Assembly (NCBI GenBank): GCA_964384625.1
Contig: CAYLNH010000007.1
Coordinates: forward strand, 6,822-70,821
DNA: 64,000 bases
DNA from: CAYLNH01 sp964384625
GTDB taxonomy: Bacteria; Verrucomicrobiota; Lentisphaeria; JABSQK01
Direction of reading: 5' to 3'
In this document: piece by piece, positions 35,827 through 44,549 of the stretch
Layout: each line of letters starts with the position of its first letter
Numbering within the stretch: position 1 is the first letter of the stretch
Translations under genes and position numbers: made by a program
The notes under the pieces: generated by a model
Told to the model about the DNA's origin: nothing
The model's input: only the letters and a program-made list of their open reading frames with translations
The model's database searches: none

Positions 35827-37260
35827 ATGAGCGAACCTGCAGCCAGAACCGTAGCGGTCATCGGCGCCGGCCCCGGCGGCTATGCCGCGGCCTTTCACGC
35901 CGCCGATCTCGGCCTGAACGTCACCCTGATCGATCCCGCCGAAAACCCCGGCGGCGTCTGCCTGTATCGCGGCTGCATCCCGTCCAAGGCCCTCCTGCAC
36001 GTTGCCAAACTGCTGCATGAAGCAAAGGCCGCGAAGGACTGGGGCATCAGCTTCAGCGCCCCGAAGATCGACGTCGATAAACTGCGCGCCTGGAAACAAG
36101 GGGTCGTCGACAAATTGACCAAAGGGCTCGGCCAACTGACGCAGGCGCGGCAGATCAACTACCTCCGCGGCCGGGCATCGTTCCTCGACCGCAACACCCT
36201 GAAGGTGATCGGCGCCGACGGCCGCCGCGAGACCGTCAGCTTCGACAGCGCCATTCTCGCTACCGGCTCCGAACCTGCCGTGATCCCGTCGCTGATGATC
36301 GACAGCCCGCGCGTGATCGACTCAACCGGCGCCCTCGAACTGGAGGACGTGCCGAAAAAACTGCTCGTCGTGGGCGGCGGCTATATCGGCCTGGAGCTGA
36401 GTACCGTTTACGCCGCTCTCGGCAGCAAGGTGCACGTGGTCGAAATGCTGCCCGGCCTCTTGCCCGGCGCCGACCGCGATCTGGTCAAGGTCCTCGCCAG
36501 GCGGCTCGAAAACGACTTCGACAAGATCATGCTCGAAACCAAGGTGACCTCTCTCGAAGAAACCGATAAAGGCATCAAGGCGAAGTTCGACGGCAAGAAC
36601 GCCCCCGCCAAAGCCGTGACCTACGACAAGGTCCTGTTCGCCATCGGCCGGCGGCCGACAACCGCAGGACTCGGACTGGAAAACACCCTGGTCGGCGTCG
36701 ACGACCACGGCTTTGTCGAAGTCGACGCCCAACGGCGGACGGCCGAGAGCAGCATCTTCTGCATCGGCGATCTCGCCGGCCAGCCGCTGCTGGCCCACAA
36801 AGCAGCACACGAAGGACTGGTCGCCGCCGACGTCATCGCCGGCCAAAAAGCCGCCTTCGAACCGTATGCCATTCCCGGCGTGGTCTTCACCGACCCGGAA
36901 GTCGCCTGGTGCGGCTTGACCGAGACGCAGGCCAAAGATCGGGGGCGCGACGTGAAAACCGCGGTGTTCCCGTGGGCCGCATCCGGCCGGGCAACCGCAG
37001 TCGCCCGCAACGACGGCCTGACCAAGCTGATCATCGATCCCGAGACCGACCGCATTCTCGGCGTCGGCATGGTCGGCGTCGGCGTCGGAGAGATGATCGC
37101 AGAGGGGGTCCTCGCCATTGAGATGGGCGCCACGGCAACGGATCTGGCGCTGACCATCCATCCGCACCCGACGCTGTCCGAGACGATCATGGAAGCCGCC
37201 GAGCTGGCCCACGGCGCCACGACGCACATCTTCAAGCCGCCGCGGCGCCGCAAAAAATAG
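35827..37260 (+). CDS. lpdA: Dihydrolipoyl dehydrogenase
   Basis: A 477-residue flavoprotein disulfide reductase, the E3 part of 2-oxoacid dehydrogenase or glycine-cleavage complexes. AGGAGG precedes ATG. FAD motif VIGAGPGGYA (residues 11-20), redox pair CLYRGC (Cys45/Cys50), NAD motif VVGGGYIGLEL (about 181), and the C-terminal His-Glu dyad in HPHPTLSE (about 440). The redox loop normally reads C-L-N-x-G-C; here Asn is replaced by Tyr, an unusual but non-catalytic change. No E1 or E2 gene is nearby. Confidence 0.92.
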   Translation: MSEPAARTVAVIGAGPGGYAAAFHAADLGLNVTLIDPAENPGGVCLYRGCIPSKALLHVAKLLHEAKAAKDWGISFSAPKIDVDKLRAWKQGVVDKLTKGLGQLTQARQINYLRGRASFLDRNTLKVIGADGRRETVSFDSAILATGSEPAVIPSLMIDSPRVIDSTGALELEDVPKKLLVVGGGYIGLELSTVYAALGSKVHVVEMLPGLLPGADRDLVKVLARRLENDFDKIMLETKVTSLEETDKGIKAKFDGKNAPAKAVTYDKVLFAIGRRPTTAGLGLENTLVGVDDHGFVEVDAQRRTAESSIFCIGDLAGQPLLAHKAAHEGLVAADVIAGQKAAFEPYAIPGVVFTDPEVAWCGLTETQAKDRGRDVKTAVFPWAASGRATAVARNDGLTKLIIDPETDRILGVGMVGVGVGEMIAEGVLAIEMGATATDLALTIHPHPTLSETIMEAAELAHGATTHIFKPPRRRKK

Positions 37261-37362
37261 CGCGACTCATCAACGCCGGCGTAAAATCCTGCGGGGGCTG
37301 AAGGGAAGAAGCGTCGGCGCCGGTCCCCAGCGGTCGGCACGGCATGGAGTGATGGGCGGCCC

Positions 37363-38430
37363 TCAGAAGCTGCGACGGCAGATGGCTTCGCGCAGAATAC
37401 GGGCGCGTTCGCTTTCGCGATGCTGGCGGCGCATCTGCCGACCCAGACGGTGCTGCAGGTGCGCCGGGCGCATGGCGATCCAAAGCTCGTTCAACTGATC
37501 GTATGTCGCGTTGCCGATCATCCCCAGATCCACCCCGAACCGCAGGGCCGAGAGAAACTCGAGCGCCTCGAAGTCTTCAATCCGGAAGGCATGACGGATC
37601 GCCCCGTACGCCCGGCCGACGTAGTCGAACAGGAGTTGCGAATCCGTCTCCAGCAAAAGCTGCCGGGCCTGCTTCTCCAATACCGTCACGTTGAGCGCGA
37701 AGTCCGCCAACGCCTCCAACAGGTCAGGATCCCATTCGACCAGTGACGGCCGCTTTGAAACAGTGACCAGGTTTCCCGCAATCCCGTCTTTCCGGCTCAG
37801 CAACGCCCGCGCCTTGAAACCGAAACTCTCGGCGGCCCGCATCACGCCGCCAAGTTGCCGCGACAGCCGTAACCCCGGAAGATGCAGCACCACCCCGGCA
37901 CGCAGCCCCGGACCCGCATTCCGCAACCGGGACGTCAGATACCCGATCTCCGTGCGAAAGGCGAACTCCAGTTGCCCGGCCAGCTCGCTCTCACAGGCGT
38001 CGGCCAGACTCCACGCCGACTCCAGCCGTAAGCCCGGCACGAACACCTGCAGCGTCACATGGTCTTCCTCGTTCACCATCACCGAACAGGCCTGGTCGAC
38101 GCTGACAAACACCGCCGACCCCATCTGCTGCTGGATCAGTTGCGGCGACACCAACAGCCGTTCCACCAGAATATGCCGGTCCATCGGCCGCAGTTCGGCC
38201 ACGTCCAGACCAATCCCCTCGGTCATCGTCGGCGCCGCAGACAGGGCATCGCGAACCTCCTCCAGAACCAAAATGCGCTCTTCCGGTTCACAGCGGCTGG
38301 GGAAGTTGGCGCCCTTGAGATTGCGCGACAATCGCACCTGGCTGGCCAACACGATGCCGGCCTGGTCGCCCGCGGCTTCCAGCCACGGCACCGGCCGCGC
38401 CAGCAGTCTGTCGATCAGGTTCGCACTCAT
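37363..38430 (-). CDS. mcsB: McsB-like protein arginine kinase homologue, catalytic motifs altered
   Basis: A 355-residue protein of the ATP:guanido phosphotransferase family, coupled to mcsA by a 4-bp ATGA overlap. It keeps VRLSRNLKGANFP (residues 32-44), NEEDHVTLQ (120-128) and GLRAGVVLHLPGL (175-187). Key catalytic motifs are lost: the CPTNxGTG loop with the active-site Cys reads SRLRNAGPG (167-175), the T-R-I-R phosphate-binding motif reads S-Q-V-R (30-33), and the YGEG loop with the catalytic Glu is replaced by SRKDGIAGN. It may bind ATP or phosphoarginine poorly or not at all, and might act as a pseudokinase adaptor for McsA. Alternatively it is a diverged active form. Confidence 0.85.
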   Translation of the reverse strand: MSANLIDRLLARPVPWLEAAGDQAGIVLASQVRLSRNLKGANFPSRCEPEERILVLEEVRDALSAAPTMTEGIGLDVAELRPMDRHILVERLLVSPQLIQQQMGSAVFVSVDQACSVMVNEEDHVTLQVFVPGLRLESAWSLADACESELAGQLEFAFRTEIGYLTSRLRNAGPGLRAGVVLHLPGLRLSRQLGGVMRAAESFGFKARALLSRKDGIAGNLVTVSKRPSLVEWDPDLLEALADFALNVTVLEKQARQLLLETDSQLLFDYVGRAYGAIRHAFRIEDFEALEFLSALRFGVDLGMIGNATYDQLNELWIAMRPAHLQHRLGRQMRRQHRESERARILREAICRRSF

Positions 38431-38948
38431 GATTCCGCGTTTTCGGATGCCGGACAGCTCAACTCCGCTTCCAATTCTCGAATCTGGTCGCGCAGTTCCG
38501 CCGCTTCCTCGTAAGCTTCCTGCTCCACCACGTCCTTCAGCCGGCGCTCCAGCCGGCGAATCACCTGCTGCGGCGTCTCCCGCCGCTCCGGGATGGTCCC
38601 CGTGTCGGCCGGGTCCAGCGTAAACGACGGATCAAGGAGGTCCTTGAACGCGGCGTAGCAGTACTCGCAACCCACCAGCCCGCTCTCTTCCACGTCGCGC
38701 CGGGTGGCGCCGCAATGCGGGCACTCTTCAGTCAGGTCGGCGACGTCGATGTCCTGGCCGTCGCCGTCGCCCAGTTCCAGGCAACGCTCCAGAAACGCGG
38801 CCAGCGACAACGCATCCAGCGAAGTCGGCGACACGCCGTTCTTCTCGGCGCACGCGGCGCAGAGTTTCAACGATGTCTCCTTGCCGTTCACAATCCCCTG
38901 AATGTCGATCTGGGCGTCATTGCACCCGCATATCTGGCATTTTTCCAT
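38427..38948 (-). CDS. mcsA: McsA-like zinc-finger/UVR-domain protein
   Basis: A 173-residue McsA homologue. ATG 38948 gives the usual start MEKCQICGCN. Four CxxC pairs bind zinc: C4/C7, C30/C33, C76/C79 and C94/C97. The C-terminal UVR motif (about 126-165, TPQQVIRRLERRLKDVVEQEAYEEAAELRDQIRELE) is a coiled coil. In Firmicutes McsA activates McsB in the CtsR/ClpC stress system. Neither ctsR nor clpC is here. Confidence 0.9.
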   Translation of the reverse strand: MEKCQICGCNDAQIDIQGIVNGKETSLKLCAACAEKNGVSPTSLDALSLAAFLERCLELGDGDGQDIDVADLTEECPHCGATRRDVEESGLVGCEYCYAAFKDLLDPSFTLDPADTGTIPERRETPQQVIRRLERRLKDVVEQEAYEEAAELRDQIRELEAELSCPASENAES

Positions 38949-38990
38949 CGAATCCAAACAAATCCTTGTCTCAGACTTTATCGTCACACG

Positions 38991-39036
38991 GGCCGAAGGC
39001 CCGTAATTCTACTATAGCGAAGCCCTTCGGAATTAC
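38991..39036. repeat. Nested hairpin upstream of mcsA
   Basis: CGGGCC-GAA-GGCCCG forms a small hairpin, and CCGAAGG with GTAATTC just after it repeats inverted as CCTTCGG and GAATTAC near 39024-39036. No gene lies between mcsA and the tRNA. Confidence 0.4.
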
Positions 39037-39188
39037 ACCCCTCCCCCGCAAAAACCCGAATCCCTGATCCGCCGCCACACGACGCCCACTCCGACAACCA
39101 AAGGCCGGAGCGCCTCGGCTCTGCCGAGCGAACCCGACGGCTCCAAGCTGAAATCTGAAAGCCAAAATCCGAAATCCCCGTTCCCGTC

Positions 39189-39216
39189 TTGCGCCCGTGC
39201 CGACCTACTCTATAGT
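39189..39216 (+). promoter_or_regulatory. Promoter of tRNA-Pro
   Basis: TTGCGC (39189-39194) and TATAGT (39211-39216) are 16 bp apart, and the tRNA starts 14 bp after the -10 box, leaving a 5' leader of a few nucleotides. Confidence 0.6.
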
Positions 39217-39230
39217 ATCTGCCCATTGGC

Positions 39231-39307
39231 CGGGACGTAGCGCAGACTGGTAGCGCGTTTGACTGGGGGTCAAAAGGTCGCAGGTTCAAATCCTGTCGTC
39301 CCGACCA
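39231..39307 (+). tRNA. tRNA-Pro (anticodon GGG)
   Basis: A full 77-nt cloverleaf by hand. The acceptor stem is CGGGACG/CGTCCCG, the D arm GCGC/GCGC, and the anticodon stem TTTGA/TCAAA around CTGGGGG (anticodon GGG). The T arm GCAGG-TTCAAAT-CCTGT is followed by ACCA, with the 3' CCA encoded. A strong terminator follows within 11 bp. Confidence 0.95.
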
Positions 39308-39317
39308 AGTATAAAGT

Positions 39318-39362
39318 AAAGCCTGTCAGCATGATCCAAAACATGCGGCAGGCTTTCTTTTT
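39318..39362 (+). terminator. Intrinsic terminator after tRNA-Pro
   Basis: An outer stem AAAGCCTG/CAGGCTTT and an inner stem GCATG/CATGC with a short loop, followed by CTTTTT. It ends at about the point where base composition changes. Confidence 0.85.
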
Positions 39363-39582
39363 GACCACGACACGACTCGGGCTAACCGTGGGCTAACTTT
39401 TTGGGAGCGTGTTGCGGCAAGGCACGTTGGCGGGAAATGGCCGTGCAGATCCCACCTTCCCACGCGCAGATTGCACACACGGCCAAGGGTCGAGGGGGCC
39501 TGTGGGGCCGCGGGGGGCCTATGGGTTTCCATATTTCATCGCATTCCGTCGGGCCGTTTTTTCAGAAAAAATAGCGCATACA

Positions 39583-40494
39583 CTACCGAGCCCAGAAGTA
39601 CTTGATCGGCTCAGGCGGGTCCCGATTAAACCGGTAGTCAGTCAGGAACTTCTCAATTCCGTTGGCGTTGATCACTGGAACGGTTCGCGTGTACATCACA
39701 TCCAAGATATCTTCGAGCTCTTGGGGTACATCATCCGGCGGATCTGGAAAGTCGACGAGCAGGCCGGGGGACATGTGATACTGGAGGAACAGGTATGGCA
39801 CCTCCTTGACGCTGGCCGGGGAGACATCGATTTCACCAGTTGATAGCGTTGCTTCTGCAAGATCAACATCGCAAGCAAGGAGCACTGCCGTCGTCACGAT
39901 CGCAGGCAGAATAACCAAAGGTCGATCCGCCTGAGCGCTGACCCGCTCCAACATGACTCCGGTTGCACCAACAATCGCCTGGGTGATCGCCGACTCTATC
40001 TCATCCCCACCAGCACTCCATGCGTCCCCTTTTCGGTTGCCCTTGATCGGAACGCCGATGTCAAAACTCGGCTCAGCCGAGTCGCACAGAGACACCGACG
40101 CTGGAGTTCCGTCGAAGAGCATCCGGGCGAAGAACCAGTTGCGCCTATTCGCCCGCATCCGGGAAATGAAAGGCGCTTTGAAGAAGCACCAGTTTCCGCA
40201 GGCAGGGTTCACTCGTTTGCATTCGATGGTCAAGAAGACGAGTTCGGACTGCTTTGAATCTCTCCATTTCAAAAACGGCACCCGCACAACAATGTCGACG
40301 CGACTTCCTCGCCCCACATCAACGGGGAACTCAACTGCCAGAACATGCCATGGTCGATCCTGGAAGACCTCAACGTTGAGCCGTCGAATTTCCGCGATCA
40401 CCGCATGTTGGAAACCGTAGCCGTGCCGGTTCAATCCTGCGGTAATCGCCTTTGCTTTCGCATCGTCAACCACATCATTCTCCTCCATGGTCAT
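39583..40494 (-). CDS. Uncharacterised protein with PD-(D/E)XK-like motif
   Basis: About 303 residues from ATG 40494; ATG 40503, ATG 40488 and GTG 40473 (behind GGAGGAG) are also possible starts. No family is recognised. Residues 65-95 read SRVDIVVRVP, then a spacer, then VFLTIECKRVNP, giving Asp67 and Glu91-Cys-Lys93. This fits the D...ExK core of PD-(D/E)XK nuclease folds between two hydrophobic strands. The C-terminal half has no recognised domain. It overlaps the end of the ion-channel gene, so the two are expressed together. Base composition is lower in GC than in neighbours, and it lies near a tRNA, suggesting acquisition by transfer. Confidence 0.55.
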   Translation of the reverse strand: MTMEENDVVDDAKAKAITAGLNRHGYGFQHAVIAEIRRLNVEVFQDRPWHVLAVEFPVDVGRGSRVDIVVRVPFLKWRDSKQSELVFLTIECKRVNPACGNWCFFKAPFISRMRANRRNWFFARMLFDGTPASVSLCDSAEPSFDIGVPIKGNRKGDAWSAGGDEIESAITQAIVGATGVMLERVSAQADRPLVILPAIVTTAVLLACDVDLAEATLSTGEIDVSPASVKEVPYLFLQYHMSPGLLVDFPDPPDDVPQELEDILDVMYTRTVPVINANGIEKFLTDYRFNRDPPEPIKYFWAR

Positions 40495-41302
40495 TTCCTT
40501 CATCAATCGCCTTGCCACAGTGCGGGCACTTTTGCGGCTTCTTCCGCATTTCCTCGACGTAGGCGATGGACAGTATGCCGGTCGGCAACGCGACCAAGCC
40601 GATGGCCAGAATTGCAAATACGCCGGAAAGGATGCGGCCCATGGTCGTAACGGGGTAGACGTCGCCGTATCCCACAGTGGTCAACGTCACAACCGCCCAC
40701 CACAGTGTTGCGGGAATACTGCTGAATACTTCCGGCTGTACCGGATTCTCAAAATGGTACATGATGCATGCCGCACAGTACACCATGAACAACATCACCA
40801 ACGTTGTCACCAGCAGGTCTTCTTTGCGCTTTTTGAACACCCGGCCCATCATCGCCAGCGAGTTGCTGTAACAGCCCAGCTTTGCGATCCGCAGTGTCCG
40901 CAGCACGCGGAACACGCGGATGAATCGCAAGTCGATCGGGAAGAACGGCAGGAAGAACGGCAGGATGGCAACAAGGTCTATGATGGACAACGGCTCAACC
41001 ACCCAAAGTGCCACCCCCTTCAATCCCTTGGCGCTCTTGTCGTCTGCCGTGCACGTCGCCGCTCTGGCTAGGTACTCGGTGCTGAAAACCGCAACGGACA
41101 CAATCTCGAACCAACGGAAGACCGAGCCGAATTGCTCGCGGAGCGACACCACCGATTCCAACGCAATCGCCACTACATTCAACAAGATGAGCAGGACAAT
41201 AGAACGGTCTAATACCGTGCTGGCGGTATCCCCCGGCTTCGCAACAGAAAGAATTTCCCATAGCCTTCTTCGGCCGATCATGCGGTCCTGCCGGTCTGTC
41301 AT
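40475..41302 (-). CDS. Voltage-gated potassium channel family protein
   Basis: A 275-residue six-transmembrane channel subunit. S1 is at about residues 32-50, S2 and S3 at about 62-80 and 103-122. S4 has regularly spaced arginines (RFIRVFRVLRTLRIAKL, about 126-142). S5 is at about 163-183. The selectivity filter is TLTTVGYGDVYP (about 206-217), and S6 follows. The short cytoplasmic end has a CPHC pair (259-262), a possible metal site. It resembles Kv/KvAP-type channels. I place the start at ATG 41302; an upstream in-frame ATG (41350) lacks a ribosome site. It overlaps the PD-(D/E)XK-like gene. Confidence 0.9.
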   Translation of the reverse strand: MTDRQDRMIGRRRLWEILSVAKPGDTASTVLDRSIVLLILLNVVAIALESVVSLREQFGSVFRWFEIVSVAVFSTEYLARAATCTADDKSAKGLKGVALWVVEPLSIIDLVAILPFFLPFFPIDLRFIRVFRVLRTLRIAKLGCYSNSLAMMGRVFKKRKEDLLVTTLVMLFMVYCAACIMYHFENPVQPEVFSSIPATLWWAVVTLTTVGYGDVYPVTTMGRILSGVFAILAIGLVALPTGILSIAYVEEMRKKPQKCPHCGKAIDEGNDHGGE

Positions 41303-41401
41303 CAATGTAACAGGAATGAGGAAAGGACACCTGCTTCTGACCAAATGCAAACATTGGACAACGGCAAAGGTCGGGATTTCTGGTGTGCCGGTTGAGCTGA
41401 A

Positions 41402-41494
41402 GGGGGGTGTAGATACTCCCCAAGCTGGGCTTGGGGCTTCTTCTCGGAAAGCAGAAAACCGATCCCGTACCCTTTTCGCGGGTGGGTGCAGCTA
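41402..41494 (+). repeat. Dispersed 3'-flank element, complete copy at end of cyclase gene
   Basis: GGGGGGTGTAGATACTCCCC, the hairpin CCCCAAGCTGGGCTTGGGG, CTTCTTCTCGGAAAGCAG, CCGATCCCG, and the end module CCCTTTTCGCGGGTGGGTGC followed by AGCTA. The final CTA is the reverse complement of the cyclase gene's TAG stop. In the sense of the cyclase gene, the element is its 3' UTR. Confidence 0.7.
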
Positions 41495-43279
41495 CTCGCG
41501 GTGCCGGCCCGGAATGTGGTCAGGGGACGAGGCCAAGGCCGTAATCGCGTCCAGAGCGAAGATCAGGGGGTACAGTTTCTCGGCATACCAGAGCTTGGCG
41601 AAGTAGAGCCCAATGGGTGCGGCAGGAAGATCGCCGTCCGTTTCCAGGAGGTCCTGCAGGCGGTCGATGCCGCCGGCCAGGACCTCCTTGGGGGCGTTTT
41701 GCAGGAGGGCCTTGAGAGCGAGCGCGGTCTCTTCCACGGAAGACGTTTCCCGGGTGCCGCCCCAGCCGCCGTCGGCATTCCGCACGCTGATCAGATACTC
41801 ACAGCCGCGGCGCGTCAACGGCTCGGCGGCGGACGCCGGAACATGTTTCAACTGGTGCAGGTAGTCAACGACGCGGGCGGTGCCGTAGACCGGGCCTTCT
41901 TCGTTGTTGAACCATTGGTTGCCGAACCACAACGGGATCCACGATCCGTCCTTCCTCTGCGCGTCGGCCAGGTACTCCAGGCTCTCCTGCTGACGGCGAA
42001 GAACCCGGCGCCGCAGTTCATCGGGCAGGTCTTCCTGCCATTCGTCCAGCGCCCACATCACGTGGGCGGTGACATCCGGACAACTCCGGTCGAACGGGAG
42101 TTTGCCCCAGCCTTTGGCGAAGGTCGGCGTGCCGCCGTCGCTGTTCTGCAGGTCCATCAGCCAGCTGACGCCGCGCGCCGCGGCGGTCTGCACGCGGTCG
42201 TCGATCGCGCCCAATCGGCGCAGGGCCAGGAGCACGCCGGGCGTATCATCGGCATCCGGCATACCGCCGGGCAGATCGGTCCAGGCCCAGCCGCCGGGCG
42301 CGCCGTACGTGAGCGGGTGGACCTGGTTATGCTGTTGGCCCAGCAGCCATTCGCGAATCCGTTCGCCCGGCGCGTCGTCCAGACCGTCCGCACCCAGGGC
42401 TTTGACACTCAACGTCGTCAACCAGGTAGCCAGATTCGTATCGATCGCCATACCGCCGTCGGCCCGCATGGCGTTGACCAGGAAAGCGGTCGCCCGTTTG
42501 ACGACGCGGCTGTCGCCCTGCCCCGCCGCCGCCAGACTCATGGTGACGAAGCCGGTCAACGGCGTCGCTTCCTCATAACCGCCGTTCTCCGGCTGCATAC
42601 GTTCGGCGATCCGCAAGGCGCGCGGCGCGATCCAGTGGCGCAGCCACCGCAGCAGCGGGTTCCGCGAGGGCCGCTGCCGATGGCGGACGTAACCAATCGC
42701 GATCAGCGCCGGCAGGGCGTAGCTGACCACGGACAACTTCAGCCAGCCGAAAAGCCAATGCGGGAAGATCATCAGTTCGAACGGCAACTGCGGCACCATG
42801 TCCCAGGCCTCCCGGTCGTTGCCGAAGCGGCCGGACAGGGCGCACATGGTCAGAATCGGCGCGGCGAATGTGCGGTCGTCGCCGTAGCGTTTCAGGATGG
42901 CCCGGTGGATAGCCGCCGGCGCCAGACTGCCGGCGGCGCGGCGCAGCCAGGCCTCGCCGGCCGCGATCGCGGGGCCATGCTTCTCCCGGTCTTCCGACAG
43001 CGAGAACGCAACCCAGCACAACACAGTTGCAGTCACGTTACTGCGGCTCTCCGGCGAATCGCCCCAGCCGCCGTCGTCATTCGCCTGTGCGGCAATCCAG
43101 TCGAGACCGCATTTGATGGTCTCGGCGTACTCCTCCCGGTCCACTCGGGACAGCGCAAAGACAGCGATGGCGTTGGCCAGCGCGCTGTCACTGAGCCGTC
43201 CTTCCCAGTAGCCCGCGGCGGTCATCTCCGCCAGCAGTCGGCGTTGGAGATCCTTACGAGTGTCGAGCAGATTGCGCAT
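41492..43279 (-). CDS. Squalene-hopene cyclase family (class II terpenoid cyclase) protein
   Basis: A 595-residue alpha/alpha-barrel protein. The protonating motif DxDDT is present as DADDT (residues 342-346), preceded by WAWTDLPGG. QW-type repeats include QANDDGGWG (65-73), LQNSDGG (about 385), a KDGSWIPLWFG block (about 470) and VRNADGGWGG (about 530). This is the core of squalene-hopene or related class II cyclases, which fold and cyclise linear isoprenoids by protonation. A hydrophobic patch (about 165-195) fits membrane contact. No squalene-making gene is nearby, but a polyprenyl synthase is. It starts 24 bp after the Fe-S gene upstream, at the end of the redox operon. Substrate unknown. 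Confidence 0.85.
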   Translation of the reverse strand: MRNLLDTRKDLQRRLLAEMTAAGYWEGRLSDSALANAIAVFALSRVDREEYAETIKCGLDWIAAQANDDGGWGDSPESRSNVTATVLCWVAFSLSEDREKHGPAIAAGEAWLRRAAGSLAPAAIHRAILKRYGDDRTFAAPILTMCALSGRFGNDREAWDMVPQLPFELMIFPHWLFGWLKLSVVSYALPALIAIGYVRHRQRPSRNPLLRWLRHWIAPRALRIAERMQPENGGYEEATPLTGFVTMSLAAAGQGDSRVVKRATAFLVNAMRADGGMAIDTNLATWLTTLSVKALGADGLDDAPGERIREWLLGQQHNQVHPLTYGAPGGWAWTDLPGGMPDADDTPGVLLALRRLGAIDDRVQTAAARGVSWLMDLQNSDGGTPTFAKGWGKLPFDRSCPDVTAHVMWALDEWQEDLPDELRRRVLRRQQESLEYLADAQRKDGSWIPLWFGNQWFNNEEGPVYGTARVVDYLHQLKHVPASAAEPLTRRGCEYLISVRNADGGWGGTRETSSVEETALALKALLQNAPKEVLAGGIDRLQDLLETDGDLPAAPIGLYFAKLWYAEKLYPLIFALDAITALASSPDHIPGRHRE

Positions 43280-43303
43280 CGGTTCTGTTGCCGGAAACGA
43301 AGG

Positions 43304-44371
43304 TTACCCGTCGGAATGCGGCGGTTCGCCGGCGGGATGAGAAAGCGCCCCGGTGGGACAGTGCCTGACGCATTCTTCCGCGACCATCGTCAGGGCGCGC
43401 GCCAGAGATTCCTCGAACGGCACCGCGACCTCGCCGTCATAGCCGCGACCGACAAAAGCCAGGCCCAGAGGTTCGCCGGCGGCCTCGGTGAGTTTGAGAC
43501 AGATGCCGCATTTGATGCACTTGCCCGGCTCGTAGACGACATTCGGATGGTCCTGAATCACGCGCACGGCCTTTCGCGTGACAGCTTTGTAACGCGAGCG
43601 CCGGGCGCCGTAGCGATCGGCATACAACCGCAGCCGGCAGGTTGCCGGCTTGCGGCAATCGCAGTGCAGACAACGCGCCGCTTCTCCGGCGGCTTCTGCG
43701 GCATTGAAAACTTCGCCGGCTGCCGGTTCGGTCCGACCGTAGTCGGCCGCCGCCTGCATGACGCCGGCTTTGTCGTCGTCATGCAAACGCCCGACAACGC
43801 AGTTGAACCGCTTGTCTCTGGGCGGCGGCGGCTCGTAGTCTTCAGCGAGTGCGCTGGCGGCATACAGCATCATCGCCCGAATCGCGACAGCGGAATCGAT
43901 CTGTTTTCGCCGACATGGCTTTTCACAGCGGCCGGGGCAGTCGGTGCACGGGATACCGGGCAGCGTCTGCGTGTCGCGGTAGATCGCAGCAGCTCCCTCG
44001 TGGTCGCCGGCGAGCAGTTTGCGGATCACGCCGGGGATATGGATCTGTGCCGGGCACGCTACTTCACACGGGCCTTCGCAGTCGCCGAGGTGTTCGCTGA
44101 GCAGCATTTCAATTGTGGTCTGCCGCGATTCCAGAACGTCGGCGGAATCGGTTTCGATCTGCATCCCCGCCGTTGCCGGAGCGGAGCACGCGGGGATAAG
44201 GCGATCCCCTTTCACGTCTTTGACCATACAGATCATACAGGACGTGTGCGGCTCGTGGCCGACAAGGAAACAGAGGGTCGGCACGTCGACGCCGATCTGC
44301 CGACAGGCGTCCAGCACGGTGGCGCCTGCCGCAACTTCGGTTTCCGTTCCGTTGATGGTGAGTTTTGGCAT
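43304..44371 (-). CDS. NuoG/HydA-like Fe-S electron-transfer protein lacking a catalytic domain
   Basis: A 355-residue protein. The N-terminus is a [2Fe-2S] ferredoxin fold (Cys34, 45, 48, 62), then the His/Cys motif HLGDCEGPCEVAC (94-106) that holds a [4Fe-4S] cluster in NuoG and HydA. A GltD-type four-cysteine block follows (PCTDCPGRCEKPC, 141-153; AQIHIPGVIRKLLAGDHEGAAA between). A further CLHCDC and CIKCGIC-type region (about 225-300) holds more clusters, and ECVRHCP ends it. There is no H-cluster or molybdopterin domain. It would pass electrons from the NuoEF-like protein upstream. The start is set by the ferredoxin fold; no strong ribosome site is seen. Confidence 0.82.
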   Translation of the reverse strand: MPKLTINGTETEVAAGATVLDACRQIGVDVPTLCFLVGHEPHTSCMICMVKDVKGDRLIPACSAPATAGMQIETDSADVLESRQTTIEMLLSEHLGDCEGPCEVACPAQIHIPGVIRKLLAGDHEGAAAIYRDTQTLPGIPCTDCPGRCEKPCRRKQIDSAVAIRAMMLYAASALAEDYEPPPPRDKRFNCVVGRLHDDDKAGVMQAAADYGRTEPAAGEVFNAAEAAGEAARCLHCDCRKPATCRLRLYADRYGARRSRYKAVTRKAVRVIQDHPNVVYEPGKCIKCGICLKLTEAAGEPLGLAFVGRGYDGEVAVPFEESLARALTMVAEECVRHCPTGALSHPAGEPPHSDG

Positions 44372-44549
44372 ATCCAGCGGGCCGATCTTCAGCGTCGACA
44401 GATTGTCAAACACCGCAGGGCAAGCCTGCGGCATCTGTCGGAATTCTCCGGTTCGTCTATCGGTGACAAATCCTGATACTTCGCCGCGTCCCGGTTTCCA
44501 GGCGGGCCGGGAGGGATCTTCTCCGGATCGATATGGCCGGCGCCGACGT

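Noticed and set aside
39372..39395. Direct repeat GGGCTAAC after the tRNA as an attachment site
   Set aside because: Eight bases is too short, no matching copy was found at the far end of the island, and there is no integrase gene.
39326..39532. 68-codon minus-strand frame after tRNA-Pro
   Set aside because: It runs through the tRNA terminator hairpin and has no ribosome site or recognisable domain.
41303..41350. Upstream extension of the potassium channel start
   Set aside because: No ribosome site at ATG 41350, and the extra 16 residues add no helix. ATG 41302 is kept, though not proven.
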